From CAVZOY01 sp963777095 (lineage in GTDB: Bacteria; Actinomycetota; Actinomycetes; Mycobacteriales; Geodermatophilaceae), in the NCBI GenBank assembly GCA_963777095.1, contig CAVZOY010000001.1:1-64000 (forward strand): a stretch of 64,000 nucleotides of DNA. Reading direction: 5' to 3'. Under the pieces are notes generated by a model that saw nothing but the letters and a program-made list of their open reading frames with translations, was not told the DNA's origin and did no database searches. Shown piece after piece: positions 29,241-37,880 of this stretch. How positions within the stretch are numbered: position 1 is the first letter of the stretch; each line of letters starts with the position of its first letter. Position numbers and translations under genes: made by a program.

Positions 29241-30542
29241 GTGCTCGCCCGCATCGACCTGCGTGGATCGGCGCTCCCCGGGCCCCGCGAGCTCGGCGCC
29301 CTGCTGCCCCGCGCCGCGACCGACATCGACTCGGTGCTGGCCACCGTCCGCCCGCTCTGCGAGGACGTCCGCATCCGCGGCGCGCAGGCCGTCCGCGAGA
29401 TCACCGCCCGGCTCGACGGCGTCGACCTCGAGGACTTCGCCGTTCCGCAGGCCGCGCTCGACGGGGCGCTCGCCGAGTGCGACCCCGCCCTGCGCGCGGC
29501 CCTCGAGGAGGCGATCGCCCGGGTGCGCCGGGTGCACGCCGACCAGCGGCGCACCGACGTCACCACCGACGTCGTCCGCGGAGGAACGGTCACCGAGCGC
29601 TGGCTGCCCGTGCGCCGGGTGGGCCTGTACGTGCCCGGCGGGCTGGCGCCGCTGCTGTCCAGCGTCGTGATGAACGTGGTGCCGGCGCAGATCGCCGGCG
29701 TCGAGTCGATCGCCGTGGCCTCGCCGCCGCAGCGCGACCACGGCGGGCTGCCCGACCCCGGCGTGCTGGCCGCCTGCGCCCTGCTCGGCGTCACCGAGGT
29801 CTACGCCGTGGGCGGTGCCCAGGCGGTGGCCGTCTTCGGCTACGGCGCGGGCTCCTGCGAGCCGGTCGACATGGTCACCGGGCCGGGCAACGTCTACGTG
29901 ACCGCGGCCAAGCGACTGCTGCGCGGGCTGATCGGCATCGACTCCGAAGCCGGCCCCACCGAGGTAGCCATCCTCGCCGACGACACCGCCGACCCCGCGC
30001 ACGTCGCCGCCGACCTGATCAGCCAGGCCGAGCACGACCCGCTCGCGGGGGCGGTGCTCGTGACGACGAGCGAGGCGCTCGCCGACGCCGTCCTCGACGT
30101 GGTGCCGGGCCAGGTGGCCGCCACCAAGCACTCCGACCGGATCACGACGGCGCTGGAGGGCCAGCAGTCGGGCGTCGTCCTCGTCGACGACCTCGACGCC
30201 GGCATCCGGGTGGTCGACGCCTACGCCGCGGAGCACCTGGAGATCCAGACCAGGGACGCCCGCGAGGTGGCGCTGCGGGTGCGCAACGCCGGCGCGATCT
30301 TCGTCGGTGCCTGGTCGCCGGTGTCGCTCGGCGACTACTGCGCGGGCTCCAACCACGTGCTGCCGACCGGCGGCTGCGCGCGGCACTCCAGCGGCCTGTC
30401 CGTGCAGTCGTTCCTGCGCGGCATCCACGTCGTGGAGTACGACCAGCAGGCGCTGGCCGAGGTCGCCGGGCACATCGACGCGCTGGCCGGCGCCGAGGAC
30501 CTGCCCGCGCACGCTGCGGCCGTCCGGATCCGGCAGAGGTGA
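29241..30542 (+). CDS. hisD: Histidinol dehydrogenase
   Basis: Zinc enzyme doing the last two steps of histidine synthesis, L-histidinol to L-histidine with NAD+. 433 residues. YVPGGLAPLLSSVVMNVVPAQ, MVTGPGNVYVTAAKRLL, IDSEAGPTEVAILAD and the catalytic stretch DLISQAEHDPLAGAVL are all present, as is the C-terminal GDYCAGSNHVLPTGGCARHSSGLSV. GTG at 29241 is five bases from GGAGG and gives MLARIDLRG, matching mycobacterial HisD; an in-frame GTG at 29235 is too close to the ribosome binding site. Stop overlaps hisC. Confidence 0.96.
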   Translation: MLARIDLRGSALPGPRELGALLPRAATDIDSVLATVRPLCEDVRIRGAQAVREITARLDGVDLEDFAVPQAALDGALAECDPALRAALEEAIARVRRVHADQRRTDVTTDVVRGGTVTERWLPVRRVGLYVPGGLAPLLSSVVMNVVPAQIAGVESIAVASPPQRDHGGLPDPGVLAACALLGVTEVYAVGGAQAVAVFGYGAGSCEPVDMVTGPGNVYVTAAKRLLRGLIGIDSEAGPTEVAILADDTADPAHVAADLISQAEHDPLAGAVLVTTSEALADAVLDVVPGQVAATKHSDRITTALEGQQSGVVLVDDLDAGIRVVDAYAAEHLEIQTRDAREVALRVRNAGAIFVGAWSPVSLGDYCAGSNHVLPTGGCARHSSGLSVQSFLRGIHVVEYDQQALAEVAGHIDALAGAEDLPAHAAAVRIRQR

Positions 30543-31651
30543 GCTCGCTCTCCGAGCTCCCGCTGCGGCCGGAGCTGCGCGGCCGCACGCCCTACGGCGC
30601 TCCGCAGCTGCCGGCGAAGTACCGGCTCAACACCAACGAGAACCCGCACCCGCTCCCCGACGCCCTGCTCGCGGACCTGGCGACGGCGCTGCACGACGTC
30701 GCGGTCGACCTGAACCGGTACCCCGACCGGGACGCGCTGGCGCTGCGCACCGACCTCGCCGCCTACCTGACCCGCACCACCGGGGTGACCGTCGACGCCC
30801 GCTCGGTCTGGGCCGCCAACGGGTCGAACGAGGTGCTGCAGCAGATCCTGCAGGCGTTCGGCGGCGCGGGACGCTCCGCGCTGGGGTTCACGCCGTCCTA
30901 CTCGATGCACCCGATCATCGCCGCGGGCACCGGCACCGCCTGGGCCGACGGGCACCGCCGGGCGGACTTCACGATCGACGCGGCGGCCGCGGCGGCGCAG
31001 GTGCGCGACCTGCGGCCCGACGTCGTCTTCGTGACCAGCCCGAACAACCCGACGGGGACGGCGGTGGCGCTGGAGACGATCGCCGAGATCTACGACGCGA
31101 CGCAGGGCGTCGTGGTCGTGGACGAGGCCTACGCCGAGTTCGCCCGGGCGGGCACGCCGTCGGCGCTGACCCTCCTCGCCGGCCGGCCGCGGCTGATCGT
31201 CAGCCGCACGATGAGCAAGGCGTTCGGGATGGCCGGGCTGCGGCTGGGCTACCTGGCCGCCGACCCCGGCGTCGTCGACGCGCTGCAGCTGGTCCGGCTG
31301 CCGTACCACCTGAGCTCGCTCACGCAGGCCGCCGCCCGCACCGCCCTCGCGCACACCGACGCGCTGCTCGCCACGGTCGACGCGGTCAAGACGCAGCGCG
31401 ACCGCATCGTCGCGGCGCTGCCCGGGACGGGGCTGACCAGCGTGCCCAGCGACGCCAACTTCGTGCTGTTCGGCCGGTTCGCCGACGCGCACGCCGCGTG
31501 GCAGGCGCTGCTCGACCGCGACGTCCTCGTGCGTGACGTCGGGCTGCCCGGCTGGCTCCGGGTCACCGCCGGCACGGCCGAGGAGATGGACGGTTTTCTC
31601 ACCGCCCTGGGTGAGGTCGCGCCGGAGCACCGCACGACTCAGGGAGAATGA
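30539..31651 (+). CDS. hisC: Histidinol-phosphate aminotransferase
   Basis: PLP enzyme of aminotransferase class I/II; makes histidinol phosphate from imidazole acetol phosphate. 370 residues. YRLNTNENPHPLP at the start, TSPNNPTGT near 165, VVVDEAYAEFA near 195 and the Schiff-base lysine in TMSKAFGMAGLRLGY near 225. GTG at 30539 overlaps the hisD stop by four bases (GTGA). Coupled hisD-hisC-hisB order is standard for actinobacteria. Confidence 0.95.
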   Translation: MSSLSELPLRPELRGRTPYGAPQLPAKYRLNTNENPHPLPDALLADLATALHDVAVDLNRYPDRDALALRTDLAAYLTRTTGVTVDARSVWAANGSNEVLQQILQAFGGAGRSALGFTPSYSMHPIIAAGTGTAWADGHRRADFTIDAAAAAAQVRDLRPDVVFVTSPNNPTGTAVALETIAEIYDATQGVVVVDEAYAEFARAGTPSALTLLAGRPRLIVSRTMSKAFGMAGLRLGYLAADPGVVDALQLVRLPYHLSSLTQAAARTALAHTDALLATVDAVKTQRDRIVAALPGTGLTSVPSDANFVLFGRFADAHAAWQALLDRDVLVRDVGLPGWLRVTAGTAEEMDGFLTALGEVAPEHRTTQGE

Positions 31652-31656
31652 CCGCC

Positions 31657-32253
31657 ATGACCCGCAGTGCACGCATCGAGCGCGAGACCAGCGAGACCAA
31701 GCTGGTCGTCGAGGTCGACCTGGACGGCACCGGCGCCGGCGACATCAGCACCGGCGTGGGCTTCTACGACCACATGCTCACCTCGCTGGCCAAGCACAGC
31801 GGCATCGACATCACCGTGCGCGCCGAGGGCGACCTGCACATCGACGCCCACCACACCGTCGAGGACGTCGCGATCGCCCTGGGTCAGGCGTTCGCCCAGG
31901 CCCTCGGCGACAAGGTGGGCATCACCCGCTACGGCGACGCCACGATCCCGATGGACGAGTGCCTCGTGCAGGCCGCCGTCGACCTCTCCGGCCGGCCGTA
32001 CTTCGTGCACGCCGAGCCGGAGAACATGACGCCGATGATCGGGCCGGACTACCCGACGTCGCTCACCGCGCACGTGCTCGAGTCGTTCGCCTTCAACGCG
32101 CGGATCAGCCTGCACGTGCGCGTGCTGTACGCGGGCCGGGACGCCCACCACATCGTCGAGGGCCAGTTCAAGGCCCTCGCCCGGGCGCTGCGCGCCGCGG
32201 TCGCCATCGACCCGCGGGTCGCCGACGTGCCGTCGACCAAGGGCGCGCTGTAG
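31657..32253 (+). CDS. hisB: Imidazoleglycerol-phosphate dehydratase
   Basis: Manganese enzyme converting IGP to imidazole acetol phosphate; monofunctional actinobacterial type without the phosphatase domain. 198 residues. Metal-ligand motifs: GFYDHMLTSLAKHSG, DAHHTVEDVAIALGQA, then GRDAHHIVEGQFKALARAL. The ATG at 31657 has AGGGAG ten bases upstream; an ATG at 31648 in the same frame overlaps the hisC stop but sits directly on the ribosome binding site. Confidence 0.96.
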   Translation: MTRSARIERETSETKLVVEVDLDGTGAGDISTGVGFYDHMLTSLAKHSGIDITVRAEGDLHIDAHHTVEDVAIALGQAFAQALGDKVGITRYGDATIPMDECLVQAAVDLSGRPYFVHAEPENMTPMIGPDYPTSLTAHVLESFAFNARISLHVRVLYAGRDAHHIVEGQFKALARALRAAVAIDPRVADVPSTKGAL

Positions 32254-32256
32254 CCG

Positions 32257-32436
32257 GTGGTCTTCGGCATCGCGCTGATGATCGTCGGCGGCTTCCTGCT
32301 CGGCGGCGCCTACAGCGTCTGGAACTCCTTCGGCGATCCCGAGGCGCAGGCCCGGGCGGAGCCGGGCAGCCGCCTCGCCGGCGTCCTGCTGCTGGCCGCG
32401 GTGCTGGCGACGGTGGCCGGCGTCCTCTACCTGTGA
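32257..32436 (+). CDS. Small two-TM membrane protein between hisB and hisH
   Basis: 59 residues starting at a GTG three bases after the hisB stop. Two hydrophobic helices (MVFGIALMIVGGFLLGGAYS and LAGVLLLAAVLATVAGVLYL) flank a short polar loop with acidic and basic residues. Codon use matches its neighbours. A small hypothetical gene at this position is common in actinobacterial his operons. No function is known; the tight spacing implies co-translation with hisB. Confidence 0.65.
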   Translation: MVFGIALMIVGGFLLGGAYSVWNSFGDPEAQARAEPGSRLAGVLLLAAVLATVAGVLYL

Positions 32437-32948
32437 GCGGCCGGCCGAGGAGCGGTTCCCGGGATCGTCCTGGCCGACCCCAGCGGGCGGGCGTCGCCCT
32501 CGGTCTGACGACTGGTGGCTGACGGCCGGTGTGCTTCCAGGCGGTCTGGAACGGCCTCACCGGCGCCGCCCGGCACCGGCGTGCGCGACGCCGATCTCAC
32601 CGTACTGTTCGCCGGCGTCCCCGTGCCGGTTGATCGCAACGAGGCCCGGGTGCACCTCTGGTACGGCGAGAAGTTCGGGACGGCGACCCCGCCGCCGTTC
32701 CGGTCAGCGGCCGAGCCGATCGCCGGGTTCGCGGCGGTCTGCTGCTGCTACGGCGTCACGGTCGACCGCCGCGGCGCACGGTGCACGCGCCACACGGCTT
32801 CGACGACCTCTTCGGGCTCGTCGTGCGGTCCAACCCGGTCAGCCCGGCGCCGCGGCACCTCTACGAGGCCAAGGCCGAGCGTTGGCAGCGGGAGTGGCCG
32901 GAGCTGACCGTGCTGCCGTGGGAATCCGGCGGGACCGCTCCGCGCTGA
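32433..32948 (+). pseudogene. Nucleotidyltransferase family protein (PF06042-like), several frame breaks
   Basis: Fragments in at least four frames add up to one protein of the small nucleotidyltransferase family (NTP_transf_6). In order: GIVLADPSGRA (32461-), ALGL then DDWWLTAG (to ~32527), FQAVWNGLTGAA with the following acidic DVD-like site degraded to RDADLTVLFAG, then RNEARVHLWYGEKFG and PIAGFAAVCCCYGV (to ~32770), and finally VHAPHGFDDLFGLVVR-NPVSP ... REWPELTVLPW to the stop at 32948. The GTG at 32433 overlaps the previous stop. Breaks are much denser than in nearby essential genes (at least three in 350 bases), so this may be a real decaying gene rather than only sequence error. Confidence 0.6.
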
Positions 32949-32952
32949 CGGC

Positions 32953-32958
32953 TACCGT
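32953..32958 (+). promoter_or_regulatory. -10 hexamer TACCGT, leaderless start for hisH
   Basis: TACCGT is followed by seven bases and the hisH GTG at 32966, without a ribosome binding site. It gives hisH its own promoter just inside the end of the broken nucleotidyltransferase region. Confidence 0.5.
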
Positions 32959-32965
32959 GGCAGGC

Positions 32966-33604
32966 GTGAAGAAGGTGGTCGTCCTCGACTACGGATCGGG
33001 CAATCTCCGCTCGGCCGAGCGCGCGCTGGCGCGCGTCGGTGCCGATGTCGAGGTCACCTCCGACAGCCGTGCCGCGCTGGACGCCGACGGCCTCGTCGTG
33101 CCGGGCGTGGGCGCCTTCGCCGCCTGCATGGACGGCCTGCGCGCCGTCGACGGGCCGCGGATCATCGGCCGTCGGCTGGCCGGCGGGCGCCCGGTGCTCG
33201 GCATCTGCGTCGGCATGCAGATCCTGTTCGAGCGGGGTCTCGAGCACGGCCAGGACGCCGAGGGCTGCGGCGAGTGGCCCGGCGTCGTCGAGCCGCTGAA
33301 GGCGCCGGTGCTGCCGCACATGGGCTGGAACACCGTCGAGTCGCCCGCAGGCAGCGTGCTGTTCGACGGCCTGTCCGATCAGCGCTTCTACTTCGTGCAC
33401 TCCTACGGCGTCCGCTCGTTCCCGCTCGGCGAGAACGGCCTGCCCTCCCCGCTGCCGAAGCCCTTGGTGACCTGGGCGGAGCACGGCGACCGGTTCGTCG
33501 CCGGCGTCGAGAACGCCGCGCTGTCGGCGACGCAGTTCCACCCCGAGAAGAGCGGGGACGCCGGCGCCCAGCTGCTCACGAACTGGCTCGGCACGCTGGA
33601 CTGA
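32966..33604 (+). CDS. hisH: Imidazole glycerol phosphate synthase, glutamine amidotransferase subunit
   Basis: Class I glutaminase that supplies ammonia to HisF. 212 residues. Oxyanion/P-loop region VVLDYGSGNLRSAERAL; nucleophile Cys in VLGICVGMQILFERG (~80); catalytic His and Glu in ATQFHPEKSGDAGAQLL (~190). PHMGWNTV is the interface motif. Its partner hisF is 7.8 kb away in this window, past seven accessory genes. Confidence 0.95.
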   Translation: MKKVVVLDYGSGNLRSAERALARVGADVEVTSDSRAALDADGLVVPGVGAFAACMDGLRAVDGPRIIGRRLAGGRPVLGICVGMQILFERGLEHGQDAEGCGEWPGVVEPLKAPVLPHMGWNTVESPAGSVLFDGLSDQRFYFVHSYGVRSFPLGENGLPSPLPKPLVTWAEHGDRFVAGVENAALSATQFHPEKSGDAGAQLLTNWLGTLD

Positions 33605-33682
33605 CCTGGCCTCCTCCCGAGGGGTGCGTCTCCGGACACCTAGGGTGACCGCCGTCCCGTCCCGGCGTCCCCAGGAGAGCCC

Positions 33683-36010
33683 GTGGCCACCGCGCGCCCG
33701 CATCCTCGAGCGCCCCCGCCGGCTCCTCGGCCTCGTCGTCCTCCTGCTCCTCGGCGCGCTGACCGCGCTGAGCGTCCTGGCGCTGCAGCCGCCGGCGCCC
33801 GTCGCCGCGGACGCGCCCGAGCAGGACTTCAGCGCCGAGCGCGCGTTCGCCCACGTCGAGCGGCTGGCCGCGGAGACGCACGTCGCCGGCAGCGAGGCGG
33901 GCGACCGGGTGGTCGACTACCTGGAGCAGACCCTCTCGGGGATGGGGCTGGACACCCGCGTGCAGAACGCCGTGGGCAGCTACCAGGCCGAGGCGGGGAC
34001 GGCGGAGATGGCGCGGGTGCGCAACGTCGTCGCCGTCCTGCCGGGCTCCGACAGCACCGGCCGCATCGTGCTGATGGCCCACCACGACTCGGTGGAGACC
34101 GGGCCCGGCGCCAACGACGACGGTGCCGGGGTGTCGGCGATCCTCGAGTCGGTGCGCGCGCTGACGGCGGGGGAGCCGCTGCGCAACGACGTCGTCGTCG
34201 TCCTCACCGACGCCGAGGAGGCGTGCCTGTGCGGTGCGGAGGCGTTCGCCTCGCGGCACCCGCTGGCCACCGACGGCGGCGTGGTGCTCAACCTCGAGGC
34301 ACGCGGCACGACCGGCCCACCGATCCTGTTCGAGACGTCGCTGGGCAACGAGCGGCTGGCCGAGGCCTACGCCGCGGTCGCGCCGCACCCGGTGGCGACC
34401 AGCTTCGCCGTGGAGGTCTACCGGACCCTGCCGAACGACACCGACTTCAGCGTGATGCTGGCCGACGGCGACTGGACCGGCCTCAACAGCGCCTACATCG
34501 ACGGCGCCGCGGCGTACCACACGCCGCAGGACACCCCTGACCGGATGGACCGGGGTTCGTTGCAGGCGCACGGCGACAACGCGCTGGCGCTGGTCCGCGA
34601 GCTCGGCGACCGCGATCTCGCGGCGCTGGCGGAACCGGCGGCGGAGGATGCGACGTACTTCCCGGTGCTCGACCGGCTGGTGCGCTACCCGGGATCGCTG
34701 GTGTGGCCGCTGGCGATCGCCTCGCTGGTCGCCGTCGCGCTGCTCGTGCTCGTGGCCCGCGCGCGCGGCGAGACGTCGCTGCCGCGGACGCTCGGCGCCG
34801 TCGTGCTCACGGTGCTGCCGCTGGGGCTGGCGCCGCTGCGCCGTCCAGGGCCTGTGGGAGCTGATGGTGGCGGTGCGGCCGGACTACGGCTCGATGCTCG
34901 ATCCCTGGCGGCCGGCGCCGTACCGGCTGGCCGCGGTCGCGCTGGTCGCCGCCGTGGTGCTGCTCTGGTACGCGCTGCTGCGGCGGTGGGTCGGGCCGGT
35001 GGCGCTGTGGACCGGCGTGCTGGTCTGGCTCGGCGGTCCTCGCCGCGGTGCTGGCCGAGTACGCGCCCGGCGGCGCCTACCTCGCCACCTGGCCCGCGCT
35101 TGCCGGTGCCGTCGCCGGACTGCTGGCGGTCGCCACGGAGCTCGCGGGTCGTCCGTGCCGTCGCGGCGCTGGGAGCCGGGGGAGTGGCCGCCGTCGTGCT
35201 GGCGCCGACCGTCGCGCTCTTCTTCCCGGCGCTGGGACTGTCCTCCGGCGCCGCTCCGGCGTTCGTGGCCACGCTCCTGGCGCTCGCGCTGCTGCCGGCG
35301 TTCGAGCTGCTGTTCCCGCCGCCGGGCGAGCAGCGGATCGCGGCCGCCGTCGTGCCGGTCACCGCCGTGGTCCTCGCCGCGGGTCTGACCGTGGCCGGGA
35401 CTGCTGGTCGACACCTTCGACGCGCGGCACCCGGTGCCGAGCCAGCTGGTCTACGCGCTCGACGCCGACGAGGGACGGGCCTGGTGGGTGACGCACGGAG
35501 GACGAGCCCGGCGCCTACACCGGGCAGTACGTCAGCGCGCTCGGCGACCTGCCGCTCGACTTCCCGTACCTCGGCGGCGAGGTGTGGACCGGCGAGGCCG
35601 ACGTCGCTGACCTGCCCGCACCCGAGCTGGTGGTCGAGCCCACCTCCGGCGGCGACGGCACGCGCCGCTGGACGGCCTCCGTCACGCCGCAGCGCGACGT
35701 CCGGCTGCTGGCGCTGGAGGTGGTGGCGGACGGCGGCACCGTCACCGCGGCGAGCGCCGAGGGTCGCGAGGTGCCGGAGGAGGCGCTCGGATCCGACCGG
35801 CTGTTCCTCACCTTCCACGCCCCGCCGGACGACGGGGTGCAGTTCACCGTCGAGGTCGAGGGCGACGGTCCGGTGTCGCTGCGGGCGGTCGACGGCAGCG
35901 ACGGCCTCACCGGGCTGCCCGGCTTCGAGCCGCGCCCGGACGGCGTCGACGCCGCCGGGACGCACAGCTCGGACCTGGTGGTCGTGTCCCGGTCGGCGGA
36001 GGCGGGCTGA
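33683..36010 (+). CDS. M28 family metallopeptidase with multi-TM C-terminal region (several frame breaks)
   Basis: About 775 residues. One N-terminal TM (LLGLVVLLLLGALTALSVL), then an M28 aminopeptidase domain outside: IVLMAHHDSVETGPGANDDGAGV (His and bridging Asp ligands), VVVLTDAEEACLCGAEAF (catalytic Glu pair), VVLNLEARGTTGP and a final His in AAAYHTPQDTPDRMD. After ~residue 330 there are about nine hydrophobic helices and a soluble C-terminal beta domain (WTASVTPQRDVRLLALEVV). Frame changes occur near 33710, 34845, 35030, 35145, 35400 and 35505. Start is taken as GTG 33683 because AGGAG lies six bases upstream, but it needs an early shift. The layout recalls vacuolar/ER membrane M28 proteases. 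Substrate unknown. Confidence 0.75.
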
Positions 36011-36026
36011 CCGTCCCCGCCACCGA

Positions 36027-36407
36027 TCAGCCGGCGTCGTGGCTCAGGTCGACGACGCAGAAGCGGTTGCCGTCCGGATCGGCCAGCACGACGAAGTCCG
36101 GGTCGTCCGGGTAGCTGTCCCAGTCGACCCGCTGGGCACCCAGACCGACCAGGCGCTCCACCTCGGCGGCCTGTTCGGCGGCGTCGGCCACGTGGAGGTC
36201 GAGGTGCAGCCGGGGGTGGTCCTGCGGCGGTGTCTCGCTCCGCTGCAGGGCGAGAGCGGTGCCGGGCCTGCCGTCCGGCGGGACGAGCACGGTCGCCCAT
36301 CCGCCGAACCCGTCGCGCCGCACCTCGTAGTCGAGCGCTCCGGTCCAGAACCGCGCCGCCCGCTCGACGTCCTGGACGCCGAGCGCCACGACACCGACGG
36401 TCAGCAC
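36027..36407 (-). CDS. VOC (glyoxalase/bleomycin resistance) family protein
   Basis: 126 residues, one pair of beta-alpha-beta-beta-beta units. VGVVALGVQDVERAARFWTGALDYEV and WATVLVPPDGRPG form the first module; HPRLHLDLHVAD supplies the usual metal-ligand His and VVLADPDGNRFCVVD the last strand, where the common Glu ligand appears as Cys-Val-Val-Asp. Substrate unknown. GTG start at 36407 is preceded by CATGAT and six bases, so it may be leaderless. Confidence 0.8.
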   Translation of the reverse strand: MLTVGVVALGVQDVERAARFWTGALDYEVRRDGFGGWATVLVPPDGRPGTALALQRSETPPQDHPRLHLDLHVADAAEQAAEVERLVGLGAQRVDWDSYPDDPDFVVLADPDGNRFCVVDLSHDAG

Positions 36408-36446
36408 GGATCGATCATGGCAGGGCGGGCGCCCGGCGGCGCCGGG

Positions 36447-37700
36447 CTACGCGGCGAGCAGGTGCGGGTGGAGGACGATCTCGGTGCCGTCGGGGCGGTA
36501 GGTGCGCCATCGCTGGCCCGGTGGTGCGCCGTCGTCGCGTTCGACGCGGAAGCCGTGGTGGACCTTGGTGTGGTGGCGTTCGCAGAGCAGCGCGGAGTTG
36601 TCCAGGCTGGTTTCGCCGTTGTCTTTGAGCCATTCGAGCAGGTGGTGGACGTCGCAGAACCAGTGCGGGGCGTCGCAGCCGGTGAACACGCAGCCGCGGT
36701 CGCGCTCGACGGAGGCGCGCCGCAGGTGTGGTGGGGCGGTGCGCTGCTCGCGGCCGACGTCGAGAGGGAGGCCGTCGGGGTCGAGCAGCATCCGGCTGAG
36801 CTTGCTGTCGCAGGCGAGCCATCGGGCCTTGGCGGCGGACAGGTGCGCGTCGAGGCCGGTGCGGGCGGCGGCGGGTCCGGTGGCGGGGTCGATCAGGTCG
36901 GCCAGCGGGATGGTGACGATGATCTGCGGCTTGACCGTGCGCAGGGTGGGCAGCTGCCCGGACGCCAGCGCCAGATCGCAGAGCTGGACGAGGGCGTCGC
37001 CGCGGCGCTGGGCGGCGGTGCGCTCATCGCCGGCGCAGCGGGATGCCGCGGAGATGGCCTCGAGGGCGGTGGCGACCTTCTCCCCGCCGACCTCGTCGAG
37101 AACGAACGTGCCGGTCCAGGTGCCGCCGAGCAGCCGGGACATCGTGAGGGTGCGGCCCTCGGTGGGGTCGGGCTCCACGCCGTCGGGGTCGAGCCGCTCG
37201 GTGTAGAAGTGCACCGCCGTCCGCAGCCGCTGATGGGTCACCCGCTCGGCGATGGTGACCAGCTCGGCCTCGATCGCGGCCACGTCCACACCGGCCTCGG
37301 TGGCCTGCGCCAGGCGGGCCGGCGCGGTGATCGGCGCGATCGCGGCGACCTGCTCGGCACCGATCCGTCCGGCGGCGAACGCCGCCTCCGCTGCGGGGAG
37401 GGACTCCAGCGCCCGGCCGTTCTCCAGCACCCGCTTCGCGGCGAGGTCGCCGATCCGGGTGTGGGTGCGCAGCCAGGAGCGCATCGACTTGAGCCCGTCG
37501 TGCTCGGCCGACTGGTGGACCTCGGCGGTCGCGGACCGCGCGGGTCAGCACGGCGGCCGACCTTGTTCTGGATCGGCCCCGAGGCGCGGACGCGGTCGAG
37601 CCGCGGCGGCGTCGGAGAGCGCCTCGCCGTCGTCGGCGAGCAGCGCGTCGACCGCCGCCTCGAGTGCCGCGAGGGCATCGTCAGCGGCGGTCGAACACAT
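36447..37700 (-). CDS. DUF222/HNH endonuclease-like protein, 13E12 repeat type (frame breaks)
   Basis: About 417 residues. N-terminal DUF222 helical domain (ADDALAALEAAVDALLADDGEALSD, then WLRTHTRIGDLAAKRVL, AAFAAGRIGAEQVAAIAPIT), central VGGEKVATALEAISA, and a C-terminal HNH nuclease with ERDRGCVFTGCDAPHWFCDVHH, GETSLDNSALLCERHHTKVHHG. Both Cys pairs and the HH motif are intact. Frame changes lie around 37500-37600. This is the multi-copy 13E12-type family of actinobacteria, several members of which are DNA-damage induced in Mycobacterium tuberculosis. The ATG at 37700 lies inside a LexA-like site. It may cut DNA, but activity of the family is poorly known. Confidence 0.82.
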
Positions 37701-37706
37701 GTACGA
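37691..37706. promoter_or_regulatory. LexA/SOS-box-like site overlapping the DUF222-HNH start codon
   Basis: TCGAACACATGTACGA matches the actinobacterial SOS box TCGAAC-N4-GTTCGA at every fixed position but one (GTACGA for GTTCGA). The site contains the gene's ATG (minus strand 37700-37698): on that strand it reads ATGTGTTCGA, so the box encodes the first three residues M-C-S. A repressor bound here would block a leaderless transcript. Confidence 0.6.
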
Positions 37707-37765
37707 ATGATACCGCCTGGCAACGGCGTCCACAACCTGTTTCCCCAGGTCAGCGCCGTGACACG

Positions 37766-37868
37766 CCCGAACATTGCAGTTCGGGTAAGAGCCGTTCCGA
37801 AAGCGCTCCCGGAACCGTTCCGCGGACCTATCCTCGGCAGTAGCGGACGTCTTCCCACGCCCGTTCCG
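37766..37868. promoter_or_regulatory. Cluster of dyads and spaced repeats upstream of the gene at 37881
   Basis: CCCGAAC-ATTGCA-GTTCGGG (37766-37785) is a perfect dyad. CGGAAC-C-GTTCCG (37810-37822) is a second. CCGTTCCG occurs three times on the same strand, at 37792, 37815 and 37861, spaced 23 and 46 bases. A TATCCT hexamer (37829-37834) could be the -10. The half-sites flank it on both sides, as expected for a regulator of the gene at 37881. Confidence 0.45.
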
Positions 37869-37880
37869 TCGGAGGTTGCG

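Noticed and set aside
31648..31650. ATG 31648 as the hisB start
   Set aside because: It lies one base from the AGGGAG that would have to serve it; ATG 31657 has correct spacing and matches the family start.
33624..33682. Upstream GTG-like start for the M28 gene in the core frame
   Set aside because: No ribosome binding site, and the added residues are not signal-like; the GTG at 33683 has AGGAG in place, at the cost of assuming one early indel.
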